From NCBI RefSeq assembly GCF_036246005.1, contig NZ_CP109171.1, positions 7,056,001 through 7,120,000 of the forward strand: DNA of 64,000 nucleotides. Direction: 5' to 3'. The translations under genes were made by a program, and so were the position numbers. This document shows, one piece after another, positions 19,003-28,188 of the stretch. Each line of letters starts with the position of its first letter. Within the stretch, counting starts at the first letter, position 1. The stretch comes from Streptomyces sp. NBC_01723 (GTDB lineage: Bacteria; Actinomycetota; Actinomycetes; Streptomycetales; Streptomycetaceae). The notes under the pieces were generated by a model. The model was given only the letters and a program-made list of their open reading frames with translations. It ran no database searches and was not told the DNA's origin.

Positions 19003-19980
19003 ATGACGGGCCCTCAAGAGCCTTCCTCCACCACCGCGTCGGAAGCCGATCTCGTCGAACGCCATCCGTGCCCGAAGTGCAAGGCAGCCCCCGGGTCTCC
19101 GTGCCGCTCGCGCTCCGGCGCGGTCGCATCCGCGTACCACACCGGCCGCTTCACCAAGGTGCCCAAGCTCAACAAGGAACTGCGGGTGCAGACGCCGGCC
19201 GACCGCGGGCCCGGCCAGCCGTGGCGGCCCGGCAAACCGGTCCCCGCGGCCATCGACCCCAACCTGCCGAGCGCGGACATCCGCGTCGGCTACGCCCGTT
19301 GCTCGACGCTCGGGCAGGAACTCGACTCGCAGCTGGACGCGCTCGCCAAGCACGGCATCCCTCGGGAGAAGATCTTCAGCGAGAAGATCAGCACCCGGAT
19401 CAAGGTCCGCCCCCAGTTCGAACAGGCGCTGAAGACCGCCTGGGAGATCAAGGCGCACGCCCCGCACTGCCGGGTCCTGTTCACGGTGTACGAGATGAAG
19501 CGTCTCGGACGCGACGCCGCGGAGCTCACCGCGCTGGCCGACCACCTCACCGAGCACGGCCTGGTGCTGGAGATGCTCGCCGGACCGCTGCCCGGCATCT
19601 ACGACCCCACCGGGCCGGGCAAGCTTCTCTTCGGGTTCTTCGCGGCCATGGCCGAGACCGAGCGGGAGAACATCCGCGAATCGACGCTGGAGGGGCTCGA
19701 CACCGCGGCCCGCAAGGGCAAGTACGGCGGCCGGCCCCCGGTCATCACCGACGACATGCTCCACACCGTGCTCCGCCGCAAGGCGCTCGGCGAGTCCGTC
19801 GAACAGATCCAGCCCGACCTGATCATCCCCACAGGCAAGCGCAAGGGCCTGGCTCCCAGCGTCGCCAGCATCTACCGGGCCCTCGCCGAACACGAGAAGC
19901 GTGAGGCATACCCCGAAGCCATCGAGGCGGCCCGCGACGACTTCGCCGCTCTTCAGCAGCGCGACCACCGCCCCGTGTAG
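19003..19980 (+). CDS. tnpR: Serine resolvase with an N-terminal Cys/His extension
   Basis: 325 residues from ATG 19003 (GTG 18985 is an alternative). The catalytic domain starts at ~93 with VGYARCSTLGQELDSQ (nucleophile Ser ~101) and continues with VYEMKRLGRDAAEL and MAETERENIRESTLEGL, ending in a C-terminal HTH-like region (VASIYRALAEHEK). Ahead of it are ~90 residues with a CPKCx7C...H pattern (Cys23, Cys26, Cys34, His46), a likely metal-binding module not found in classical TnpR. It resolves cointegrates at res. The TAG stop abuts the right terminal repeat. Confidence 0.92.
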   Translation: MTGPQEPSSTTASEADLVERHPCPKCKAAPGSPCRSRSGAVASAYHTGRFTKVPKLNKELRVQTPADRGPGQPWRPGKPVPAAIDPNLPSADIRVGYARCSTLGQELDSQLDALAKHGIPREKIFSEKISTRIKVRPQFEQALKTAWEIKAHAPHCRVLFTVYEMKRLGRDAAELTALADHLTEHGLVLEMLAGPLPGIYDPTGPGKLLFGFFAAMAETERENIRESTLEGLDTAARKGKYGGRPPVITDDMLHTVLRRKALGESVEQIQPDLIIPTGKRKGLAPSVASIYRALAEHEKREAYPEAIEAARDDFAALQQRDHRPV

Positions 19981-20029
19981 TTACTCAGTGTTACTCGCCA
20001 CCTGGCGGCAGCTATACGAGAACCGGGCC
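19980..20029 (-). repeat. Right terminal inverted repeat of the Tn3-family transposon
   Basis: Complement of 9332-9381 with one mismatch. It begins at the last base of the resolvase stop codon and ends at the junction with a truncated ISL3 transposase. Confidence 0.93.
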
Positions 20030-21134
20030 TTGTTGCGCATCGCTCTGCCCACCAGGCAGGTGCCGCGCGTGATCGGGGTCGACGACTTCGCCCTGCGCCG
20101 GCGCCACCGCTATGCCACCGTGGTGATCGACGCCGAAACCCACGAGCGGATCGACGTTCTTGCCGACCGCACGGCCGACAACCTGGAGGTGTGGCTGCGC
20201 GAGCATCCGGGCGTCGAGATCGTGTGCCGGAATGGCTCGGCGACGTATGCCGAGGCCATCCGCCGTGCGCTGCCTGATGCGGTACAGGTTGGCGACCGCT
20301 GGCATTTATGGAAGAACCTGTGTGAAGCGGCCCTGAGCGAAGTAAGAGCCCACAGCACCTGCTGGGCCACCGTACTGGACGCACCCCCTCCATGACGGGC
20401 CCCGCGCACAGACCACCCTGGAACGGTGGCACCAGGTTCACGCTCTGCTCGACCAGGGTGTGGGCCTGCTCGAATGCGCCCGCCGCCTGCAACTGGCCCT
20501 GAACACCGTCACACGCTACGCCCGCGCCGACCAGCCCGAGCGCATGCTCCGCGTCCCCAAATACCGTGCCAGCCTCGTCGACCCCCACCGCGAACACCTT
20601 CGCAAACGCCGCGCCGGGGACCCCGCCGTTCCCGTCCCGCACCTCTTCGAAGAGATCAAATCCCTCGGTCTCACCGGCTGCCTCAACCTCCTGCACAAGT
20701 ACATCAACCAAGGCCGCGCCGATGCCGACCGCAGCCATATCTCCGCACGGCGACTCGCCCGGATGCTGCTCACCAGACCCGACAACCTCAAAGCTGAGCA
20801 ACGACAGCTGCTGGACCGCCTCACCGCGGCCTGCCCCGAAATGACTCAACTGGCAGTGTCCATCCCAGCTTTCGCCCAGCTCCCGAAGCCTCAGCCAGCA
20901 AATGTCGACGCGCTCGAACTCTGGATCACCCAGATCCGCGCAGCCGATCTGCCACACCTGCACACCTTCACCCAGGGGCTGGAGCGAGACCTCGACGCTG
21001 TGATCGCCGCGTTCACGCTCCGCTACAGCAACGGACCCACCGAGGGCGTGAACACGAAGACCAAGCGCATCGCACGCCAGATGCACGGGCGAGCAGGCTT
21101 CAATCTCCTCCGCCACCGCATCCTCCTCGGATAG
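20030..21134 (+). pseudogene. ISL3-family transposase, 5'-truncated and frameshifted
   Basis: From the transposon edge the frame reads LLRIALPTRQVPRVIGVDDFALRRR..., the middle of an ISL3 DDE domain (first Asp in VIGVDD, second in VQVGDRWHLWKN). It meets a stop near 20395. The remainder continues in another frame from about 20400 (LERWHQVHALL) through NGPTEGVNTKTKRI (catalytic Glu) and RHRILLG to a stop at 21134. The N-terminal zinc-finger/HTH third is missing and does not appear on the left side of the Tn3 transposon. Not functional. Confidence 0.88.
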
Positions 21135-21149
21135 AACCACTCTGCGTCA

Positions 21150-21500
21150 CCACCGAAGGTGAGACAGGACCGTTAGATTTACACTCCCGATCGAGGCCGC
21201 CCGCACCGTCTGCCACGAGATGACTGTCCTGACCGACCTCATCCACCACGTCGCCGTGCTGCTGAATCCCACCGACGGCAATGCCACCCTGCTGAGTACC
21301 TGGATCACCTCGGCCCGGGCCGAGGACCTGCCCCACCTGCATGCCTTCATCCGTGGCCTCGAGAAGGACCGAGCCGCAGTCGACGCCGCCCTCACCCTGC
21401 CGCACCGAAGGCGTCAACAACAAAACCAAGCTGATCAAGCGCCAGATATACGGCCCCGCGAGCTTCCCTCACCTCCCCCACCGCATCCTCGCGGGCTGAC
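21150..21500 (+). pseudogene. Second ISL3-type 3' remnant
   Basis: A degenerate copy of the ISL3 C-terminal region: LSTWITSARAEDLPHLHAF and IRGLEKDRAAVDAALTL (21290-21400), then in another frame TEGVNNKTKLIKRQIYG and HRILAG up to ~21500. The sequences after the two ISL3 stops are also alike (both end near GATTTACA), so these are two related elements in tandem, both decayed. Confidence 0.7.
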
Positions 21501-21635
21501 GACACCCTCCGTCACCACCGACTACGGAACAGACCCGAACGATTTACAGACCCGTCCTGGCCGTTCGCGGTCGCGCGGGAACAAGGCCGATGGGCGCGCG
21601 GGTCCGTTCGCGGCCCGTGCGTTCCTCATGTTCGG

Positions 21636-22382
21636 TCAGCCGGTGCTGCTCACTAGTGATTCCAGAGCGCTGATGAGGGCGTCGGCCACGAGGGCCGGGT
21701 CAGTCAACAGTGTCATGTGGTTGCCCGGGATGGCCACGGGCTCGACGCCGAGCCGAGCCGCGAACTCGGCGCCGGGCCGGGCCAGGGCGTTGTCGTCCGC
21801 GCACTGCACATACGCCGCGTCCAGTCCGATCTTCGTGACCGGGGGCACGTCGAGGCTGTCCGTCATGTAACCACCCGGCTGCGGCAGCAGCAGCTGGCTG
21901 ACGAGGTTCTGGAGGGGGGCGGGGTCGCCGGGCATGAGCACGCCTTGGACCGCGTCGAGGCCGACGGGGACGGTGCTGTCAGGAGTCGCTGCGATCGCCT
22001 GCCGGAGCATCGCGGCGTACTGCTCGTTCTCCTTGATCATCGGCGTGCCCTGCTCGGGAACCACGGCGGCGAAGTAGATCACCTTCGCCACGCGGCCCGC
22101 GAGCTGGTGGGCTGCGCCGGTGACCGGGTATCCGCCCCAGCTGTGGCCGACCAGGACAACATCGGTGAGGTCGCGGCTCTCGACTTCGCTCACTACGTGC
22201 TCGACCGCGTCGGCCAGTCGGAGTCCGGCCGGCGAGCCGTCGTAGGCAAGCCCGGGCATGCTCAGCGCCAGAGTCGGGTAGCCGCGCTCGGTGAGTTGGC
22301 GAGCCACCGGGTGCCAGCTCCAGCCTCCCAGCCATGCGCCGGGAACAAGGACGAAGGTGTGCGTGGGCTTGCTGGCAGTCAA
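21636..22382 (-). CDS. Alpha/beta-hydrolase fold protein
   Basis: 248 residues. HTFVLVPGAWLGGWSWHPVARQL at the N-terminus carries the oxyanion strand, the nucleophile elbow is VLVGHSWGGYPV (Ser ~81), the acid is likely in YVQCADDNAL, and the catalytic His is in PGNHMTLLTDP. No signal peptide. It resembles plant-esterase/salicylate-esterase-like hydrolases of actinomycetes that cleave small esters. A LuxR-type regulator gene lies upstream on the same strand, with a 17-bp palindrome between them. Confidence 0.9.
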   Translation of the reverse strand: MTASKPTHTFVLVPGAWLGGWSWHPVARQLTERGYPTLALSMPGLAYDGSPAGLRLADAVEHVVSEVESRDLTDVVLVGHSWGGYPVTGAAHQLAGRVAKVIYFAAVVPEQGTPMIKENEQYAAMLRQAIAATPDSTVPVGLDAVQGVLMPGDPAPLQNLVSQLLLPQPGGYMTDSLDVPPVTKIGLDAAYVQCADDNALARPGAEFAARLGVEPVAIPGNHMTLLTDPALVADALISALESLVSSTG

Positions 22383-22513
22383 GTCAGACTCTCTATCTCT
22401 TACGATCGGCGCCCTGGGCAGTCAACGGCGTGCGCTATCCGAGGCGCTCCGGTGTCGATGGGGATGGTGCACTCGTTTCACCGCAAATTAGGGTCCGGTT
22501 GGGTTATCGAGCG

Positions 22514-22530
22514 TCACCCGATCCGGGTGA
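22514..22530. promoter_or_regulatory. Perfect 17-bp palindrome between hydrolase and regulator genes
   Basis: TCACCCGATCCGGGTGA (7-3-7) is a perfect dyad, with weaker flanking symmetry (TTATC...GATAA). It lies 34 bases after the LuxR-type regulator stop and ~130 bases before the hydrolase start, both on the minus strand. It could be a terminator for the regulator or an operator for the hydrolase; there is no T-run. Confidence 0.55.
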
Positions 22531-22564
22531 TAACGCGTCGACGCTCGCCGTCGGATACGTCTTC

Positions 22565-25225
22565 TCAGGTAGCGCCGGGCGCAAGCAGGCGAAGGGCACG
22601 AGCTCGGGCGACGGCCTCGGCGCGGCGGTGCGCGCCGAGTTTGGCGTACAAGTGGCGCACGTGCACTTTGACGGTGTTGGGCGAGACACCCAGCTGGGCG
22701 GCTATTTCCGGCGTGGTCAGGTTCGTCGGCAGGTAGCGCAGTACCCGCAGCTCGCTTCGGCTCAGCGGCTCGGCGAGCGGCCACGGCGCGGCCGTCGTCG
22801 GCTGCATCGCGGGCTGGTGACCGGCGAGCAGGCCGAGGATCTCGGCGATCAGGGCGGCGTGCGTGGTGCGGTGCGCGGGAAGGCTCTCCAGCAGATCCGG
22901 TACCGGGTGCAGCAGGAACCACAGCAGCACTCCGTCGGGTTCGGCCAGGTCCAGCGCGCGTTCCAGGGCTGCCGCGGCGGCGCGGGGATCGCCGAGCGCG
23001 GTACGGGCGATCGCCTCCAGCAGGAACGCCTGGGCCAGCCAGCCCGGCCAGGGAAGCTGCGCGGAGCCGCCGAGCACCGGCGCGAGCGCGGCGACCGCCG
23101 CCCGAGGGGCGTTTTGGGCGAGCCGCAGGGTTGCCAGGCCCAGACGCATCTGCCCGCCGTCGCGGTCCTGCCCGGAGAGACCGGCCAGGATTTGCTCGGC
23201 GCGATCAATCTCACCGAGACGGACAAGGGTCTGCACGAGGAAGGACCGGTTCCCGTGGACCATCAGGTTCGGTTCGGTCAGGCGCTCGGCTATCTGGTCG
23301 GCGGCTTGGAAGGCGGCCAGCGCGTCTGCATCCCGGCCGCGTGCCAGCGCCAGGACTCCGCGCAGGGAGCGGATGGCCAGCGTGTCTGCGGGCTCGGTCT
23401 CCGCCCGCAGAGTGCGCTCGGCCTGCTCCATCCAGGGTTCGGCCTCCTCCGGCCGTCCCTGCCAGGCCAGGATGGTCCCGACACTCGTACTCGCCAGGCC
23501 GAAGGCCGGCGCCTCGGTCCAGCCGTGCCGCTCGGCCAGCTCGGCCGCCTGCCTGCTGTGCTCCAGTGCCAATGGGGCCGATCGGAAGAACTCGAGAGCC
23601 GCCTGGTAGACAAGGCCGTTGAACTCCAGGTAGGATCGCCCGATCCGGCGCGCGAGCACGACGCCCTGCTCCAAGTGCCGCGCGGCCTCCGGAAACTTGG
23701 CCATCCAGAACTCGTTGCTGCCCAGGCTGTTCAGCGCCAGCGCGCGCAATTCCTCGCCCAGGCCGGGCTGCGTCGTCTCGGCCGCCTCCGCCGCGTCCTG
23801 CAGCCGCTGCGCCTGCTCGGTCACCGCTGCCAAGCTTCCCTGCCAGCGGGCGATCAGCAGTCGGACGATCCCCACCAGCAGCTGAGCCTGCTCCCGCCGA
23901 CCCTCCGACGCCAGTGCCCGCTCCGCCAGGCGCAGGTACCTCTCCGCCGCTGCCGGCGACCCACAGGCCAGCTCGTCGGCCGCGGCTACCGCCGCCACCT
24001 CCGCGTCCGCCATCCGGAATTCGGTGGGGAAGCCGGCGAGAAGCCCATGGATGACGGCAGTCTTCCCGTCCAGATACAGGCTGGGCCACTGGTTGGCGAG
24101 CAGCCTGGCAGCCATCCCCCAGTCCCGTGCCGCCTGGGCGTGCCGAATCGCCTCCACCGCCATGCCCCGGCCTGCCAGCCAGTCGGCGGCGGACCGGTGC
24201 AGTGCGGCGACCTCGCCGGGGCGGGTGCGCCGCAGTTGTAGCCGCAGCAGGTCCGCGAACATCTGGTGGTAGCGGAACCAGGTCCGCGAGGTGTCCAGCG
24301 AGACTACGAACGCGTTAGCGGCCTCCAAGTCCTGCAGCACCCGTTCTCCGTCCTCGCCTGCGGTCAGCAGGTTCGCGAGCTCGCCGTTGACCTGTTCCAG
24401 GATGCTGGTACGCAGCAACAGCTCCCGCACCTGCTCGCTCTGCCGATCCAGCACCTCGGCCAACAGGTATTCGGCAACCGTCCGCTCACCGCCGGAGAAC
24501 TCGGCCACCAGCCGGTGGTCCGGATCTGCGTGCCTCGCCAGGGACAGTGCGGCCAGCCGCAGCCCCGCTGCCCAGCCCTCGGTCCGCTCGTGCAGCACTG
24601 CAACCGCAGGCCCGGGCAGCGCTAGCCCCGCCGCTGTGAACAGCTCCTCGGATTCGGCCAGGGTGAACCGCAGATCAGGATCGCGGATCTCGGCCAGCTC
24701 GCCTTCCAGCCGCAATTGATGCAGGCCCAGGGGCACGTCGTACCGCGTGGCCAGGACGAAACGCAGCTGAGGCGACGCGCGCATGATGAACAGCTGCAAC
24801 TGTTGCAGTGCCTCCGGGTCCAGGTCGTGCACGTCGTCGATGACCATGTATGTCCGGTCCTGCAAAGGGGCCAGGTCCGCGAGCAGCCGCTCCACGATCG
24901 TCCACCCGTCCAGGCCCGGAGCCACCGTGAGGGTTCCGACCAGCACCGAGCCCGCCGTAGTCCGGCGCAGCGCATTCACGACTCCGAGCCAAAAGCGCTG
25001 CGAATCCCGCTCATCGCGCCCCACCGGCACCCATGCCGCGCATTCGGCCAGGCCGGCCTCGGACAGCCACGATCGCAGCAGCATGGTTTTGCCGCTCCCC
25101 GGCGACGCCGACACCGTCGTCACCCGGGCCGCCCCTCCCAGCCCTCGGAAAAGCGCCGGGCGGGCAATCACACCTCCGGCACCGGTAACCGCCGTGTATG
25201 CAGCACCTGTCTCGCTGGATTTCAC
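22565..25225 (-). CDS. LuxR-family ATPase regulator (LAL, MalT-like)
   Basis: 886 residues from GTG 25225; the open frame extends upstream to 25390, but the extra 55 residues look non-coding. The N-terminal STAND-type ATPase has Walker A SASPGSGKT (~39-47) and Walker B TYMVIDDVHDLD. A long helical TPR-like middle follows (repeats such as ALASEGRREQAQLLVGIVRLL), then a C-terminal LuxR HTH with LSRSELRVLRYLPTNLTTPEIA and QLGVSPNTVKVHVRHLYAKL. LALs are large activators switched by ATP and a ligand, often of secondary-metabolite or catabolic genes. The adjacent hydrolase is the nearest possible target. Confidence 0.93.
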   Translation of the reverse strand: MKSSETGAAYTAVTGAGGVIARPALFRGLGGAARVTTVSASPGSGKTMLLRSWLSEAGLAECAAWVPVGRDERDSQRFWLGVVNALRRTTAGSVLVGTLTVAPGLDGWTIVERLLADLAPLQDRTYMVIDDVHDLDPEALQQLQLFIMRASPQLRFVLATRYDVPLGLHQLRLEGELAEIRDPDLRFTLAESEELFTAAGLALPGPAVAVLHERTEGWAAGLRLAALSLARHADPDHRLVAEFSGGERTVAEYLLAEVLDRQSEQVRELLLRTSILEQVNGELANLLTAGEDGERVLQDLEAANAFVVSLDTSRTWFRYHQMFADLLRLQLRRTRPGEVAALHRSAADWLAGRGMAVEAIRHAQAARDWGMAARLLANQWPSLYLDGKTAVIHGLLAGFPTEFRMADAEVAAVAAADELACGSPAAAERYLRLAERALASEGRREQAQLLVGIVRLLIARWQGSLAAVTEQAQRLQDAAEAAETTQPGLGEELRALALNSLGSNEFWMAKFPEAARHLEQGVVLARRIGRSYLEFNGLVYQAALEFFRSAPLALEHSRQAAELAERHGWTEAPAFGLASTSVGTILAWQGRPEEAEPWMEQAERTLRAETEPADTLAIRSLRGVLALARGRDADALAAFQAADQIAERLTEPNLMVHGNRSFLVQTLVRLGEIDRAEQILAGLSGQDRDGGQMRLGLATLRLAQNAPRAAVAALAPVLGGSAQLPWPGWLAQAFLLEAIARTALGDPRAAAAALERALDLAEPDGVLLWFLLHPVPDLLESLPAHRTTHAALIAEILGLLAGHQPAMQPTTAAPWPLAEPLSRSELRVLRYLPTNLTTPEIAAQLGVSPNTVKVHVRHLYAKLGAHRRAEAVARARALRLLAPGAT

Positions 25226-25447
25226 AGCGTCGATCTTTCCATGACCCTGCGCTGTGCCCCGGGTCAGTAGGTGAGACGGTGGCTGCAGGTCACAGTCAGT
25301 AGCATCTGCCGATGCCGCGGTCTTGGTTGTCGACGAGACCAGCGACGCGAAGAAGGGCACCCGCATGGTGGGAGTCCAGCGCAAGTACACCCGAACCGTT
25401 GGTCGGACAGTATGTGACCGTCCGAGGCTGGTACATGCCGGTCTCGG

Positions 25448-25661
25448 CTACGCGTCCAGCGACGTCATGACGTGCTTGATCCGCGTGTAGTCCTCGAATC
25501 CGTACGCCGACAGGTCCTTGCCGTAGCCGGACTTCTTGAAGCCGCCGTGCGGCATCTCCGCGACCAGCGGGATGTGCGTGTTGATCCACACGCACCCGAA
25601 GTCCAGCTTCCGGGACATCCGCATGGTCCGGCCGTGGTCCTTCGTCCACACCGAGGAGGCC
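25448..25661 (-). pseudogene. Aldehyde dehydrogenase, C-terminal part (split by IS3)
   Basis: The frame ASSVWTKDHGRTMRMSRKL... WINTHIPLVAEMPHGGFKKSG ... DYTRIKHVMTSLDA is the last ~70 residues of an NAD-dependent aldehyde dehydrogenase. Joined across the IS3 (25662-26962) to the minus-strand frame ending NGVDYALA, it rebuilds a seamless protein. It has no start of its own. Confidence 0.9.
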
Positions 25662-25690
25662 GGGCCTTGACCCCGAATCCTGGACACGGG

Positions 25691-26594
25691 CTATGCGGCT
25701 GGTGTCAGCGTAGTTGGTGTGGGCTGGAGGGTGTTCTCGAAGGCGATCGGTGATCGTTGTCCGAGGCAGGAGTGTCGGCGTCGGGTGTTGTAGCGGTGGA
25801 GCCATCGGAAGGCGTCGAGTCGGGCCTCGCGCTCGGTTGGCCAGCTCTTTCGCTCTTGCAGGGTCTCGCGTTTGAAGGTCGCGTTGAAGGACTCGGCGAG
25901 TGCGTTGTCCGCGCTGGACCCGACCGCGCTCATGCTTTGTCGGACCCCTGCTGATCTGCAGGCTTCGGCAAAAATTCTGCTGGTGTACTGGGCTCCGTGG
26001 TCGGTGTGCATGATCGATCCGGCGAGGCTGCCGCGGGTGTGGACGGCCGCGACCAGGGCGTCGGTGACCAGATCCGTGCGCATGTGGTCGGCGATGGCCC
26101 AGCCGGCCAGCCGTCGCGATGCGAGGTCGATGACGGTCGCCAGGTAGCAGAACTTCCCGCCCTCGATGGGCAGGTAGGTGATGTCGCCGACGTACTTCGT
26201 GTTCGGAGCCTGGGCGGTGAAGTCGCGGCCGATCAGGTCCAGCGCCCTTGGCCGCTGCCGGGTCGGGGACGGTGGTGCGGTGACGGCGGCGCAACCGGAT
26301 CCCTTTGATTCCGGACGCCCGCATGATCCTTGCGACGCGTTTGTGGTTGACCGTCTCACCGTGCTCCTCGCGGAGCTCGGCGGTGATCCTCGGCGCTCCG
26401 TAGGTGCCGTCCGATTCCTGATGGACCGCCCGTATCCGGACGGCCAGCTTCGCGTCGGCCGCCTGCCGGGCGGCCCGGTCCGCAGCCGTCCGGCGCCAGT
26501 AGTAGAAACTGGAGCGGGCGACGCCGAGGATGCTGCAGAGCCGCTTCACGCCGTGGCGGCGCTGGAGGTCGGCGACACACTGGAAGCGGTTCAC
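25691..26594 (-). pseudogene. IS3-family transposase OrfB, frameshifted
   Basis: The first part (MNRFQCVADLQRRHGVKRLC, SSFYYWRR, GAPRITAELREEHG) is the OrfB HTH_21 region. At about 26250 an extra G in the run after GCCAAG moves the frame. The rve/DDE domain then continues in the second frame with YVGDITYLPIE, MHTDHGAQYTS and NALAESFNATFKRE (triad D-D-E). This break is separate from the programmed OrfA/OrfB slip, so the element probably cannot move itself. Confidence 0.85.
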
Positions 26595-26896
26595 CAGCGC
26601 GTCTCCCCGGCGAAATACTTCGCCGCCTTCCGCAGGATCTCGCGTTCCTCCTCCAGCTCACGGACCTTCTTCCGCAGAGCCGCGTTCTCCGCCTCCAGCG
26701 GGGTCGGGGGCTGGGCCGGTTCCGGCGTCCTGCGTCCCCGGGGCCGGCCCACCCCGGCCGCCCGGACCCAGTTCCGCAGCGTCTCCGGGTTGATCCCCAG
26801 GTCGGCGGCGACCGACCTGATCGTCGCCTCCGGCCGCGACTCGTACAGCGCGACCGCGTCCGCCTTGAACTCCGGCGGATAGTTCTTCATGACCAC
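26591..26896 (-). CDS. IS3-family OrfA (HTH protein)
   Basis: 101 residues. The N-terminal HTH_Tnp_1 domain reads YPPEFKADAVALYESRPEATI and SVAADLGINPETLRNWVRAAG. A C-terminal leucine-zipper-like coil follows (LEAENAALRKKVRELEEERE), with ILRKAAKYFAGE at the end, where OrfA/OrfB slippage normally occurs. It overlaps orfB by 4 bases. Intact. Confidence 0.92.
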   Translation of the reverse strand: MVMKNYPPEFKADAVALYESRPEATIRSVAADLGINPETLRNWVRAAGVGRPRGRRTPEPAQPPTPLEAENAALRKKVRELEEEREILRKAAKYFAGETRW

Positions 26897-26962
26897 GAGA
26901 TGTCCGTCCTCAGATCCTCAGGATCCAGTGTCTCGTGTGTCCAACATCAGGGGTCAAGGCCC

Positions 26963-28188
26963 GCCAGCGCGTAGTCGACGCCGTTGGCCCACTCCACGGC
27001 CTGGTCCTCATCCCGGAAGGACTGCACCGTGATGACCGGGCCGAAGACCTCCTGCTGGATGATCTCGTCGTTCTGCCTCAGGCCGGAGACGACGGTGGGG
27101 GCGTAGAAGTACCCCGTCTCGCCCACCTGGTGGCCGCCCGCCTCGACCTTGGCGTGCGCGGGCAGCCGCTCGATGAATCCGGCGACCTGCTTGAGCTGGC
27201 TGGGGTTGTTCAGCGGCCCGTACAGCACGTCCTCGTCGTCGGGGTGCCCGGTTTTTGTCTCGGCGGCGGCCTTGGCGAGCGCGGCCACGAACTCGTCGTG
27301 GATCGACTCCTGGACGAGGACGCGCGTGGCGGCCGTGCAGTCCTGCCCGGCGTTGAAGTACCCGGCGACCGAGATGTCCTCGACGGCCTTGGGGATGTCG
27401 GTGTCCTCGAAGACGACGACGGGTGCCTTGCCGCCGAGTTCCAGGTGGACCCGCTTGACGTCCTTGGCGGCGGACTCGGCGACCGACATGCCGGCCCGCA
27501 CGGAGCCGGTGATGGAGGCCATCGCCGGGGTCTCGTGCTCGACCATCAGGCGGCCGGTGTCGCGGTCGCCGCAGACGACATTGAAGACGCCCTTGGGGAC
27601 GATCGAGCCGATGATGTCGGCCATCAGGGCCGTGGAGGCGGGGGTGGTGTCCGAGGGCTTGAGGACGACCGTGTTGCCCGCGGCGAGCGCCGGGGCGAAC
27701 TTCCACACGGCCATCATCATCGGGTAGTTCCACGGCGCGACCTGCGCGCAGACTCCGATCGGCTCGCGGCGCACGAAGGAGGTCAGACCCTCCATGTACT
27801 CGCCGGCGCCGCGGCCTTCGAGCATCCGCGCCGCGCCCGCGAAGAAGCGGATCTGGTCGACCATCGGCGGGATCTCCTCGGAGCGGGTCAGCCCGATCGG
27901 CTTGCCCGTGTTCTCCACCTCGGCCGCGATCAGTTCCTCGGCCCGCTCCTCGAACGCGTCCGCGATCTTCAGCAGGGCCTTCTGCCGCTCGGCCGGGACC
28001 AGGTCCCGCCAGGCCGGGAAGGCGGCCGCGGCGGCCGCCATGGCGGCGTCGACGTCCGCCTGCCCGGACAGGGGGGCGGTCGCGTACGCCGCACCGGTCA
28101 CGGGGTTGACCACCGCGGTGGTCCGTCCGTCGGCGGCGTCCCGGAACTCACCGTCGATGTAATTGCGCAGGATTTTGGTCCTGGTCAT
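26963..28188 (-). pseudogene. Aldehyde dehydrogenase, N-terminal ~410 residues (split by IS3)
   Basis: From ATG 28188: TKILRNYIDGEFRDAADGRT, APWNYPMMMAVWKFAPALAAGN, the cofactor loop SITGSVRAG, the general-base Glu in LELGGKAPVVV, the nucleophile Cys in YFNAGQDCTAATR and the QEVFGPVITVQSF motif. It resembles gamma-aminobutyraldehyde/betaine-aldehyde dehydrogenases, which oxidise omega-amino aldehydes with NAD. The frame runs into the IS3 after NGVDYALA and stops within it, losing the last ~70 residues. Confidence 0.92.

Larger units (their letters stand above)
9332..20029. mobile_element. Tn3-family transposon carrying an ABC exporter and two-component system
   Basis: The 10.7-kb unit is bounded by 50-bp inverted repeats (9332-9381 and 19980-20029; 49 of 50 match). 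It holds a full-length Tn3-type transposase at the left, a serine resolvase at the right, and between them a four-gene lipoprotein/ABC exporter operon divergent from a response regulator and sensor kinase. There is no 5-bp target duplication. The flanks differ: an IS5-group fragment on the left and a 5'-truncated ISL3 transposase on the right, which points to recombination after insertion. Cargo of this kind would move an inducible export or resistance system as a unit. Confidence 0.85.
25662..26962. mobile_element. IS3-family element inserted in an aldehyde dehydrogenase gene
   Basis: The 1,301-bp element has inverted ends beginning GGGCCTTGACCCC on both sides, with further matching at TGGACAC. 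A 3-bp target duplication GCC lies at 25659-25661 and 26963-26965. Removing the element and one GCC restores the codons Tyr-Ala-Leu-Ala-Ser-Ser of the host gene. It carries orfA and a frameshifted orfB on the minus strand. Confidence 0.93.

Noticed and set aside
17734..19968. Minus-strand open frame of ~744 codons across the sensor kinase and resolvase
   Set aside because: Antisense to two well-supported genes, Gly/Arg-rich, no motif.
22334..24241. Plus-strand 635-codon frame opposite the LAL regulator
   Set aside because: Antisense to a gene with clear Walker and LuxR HTH motifs; Gly/Arg/Gln-rich shadow.
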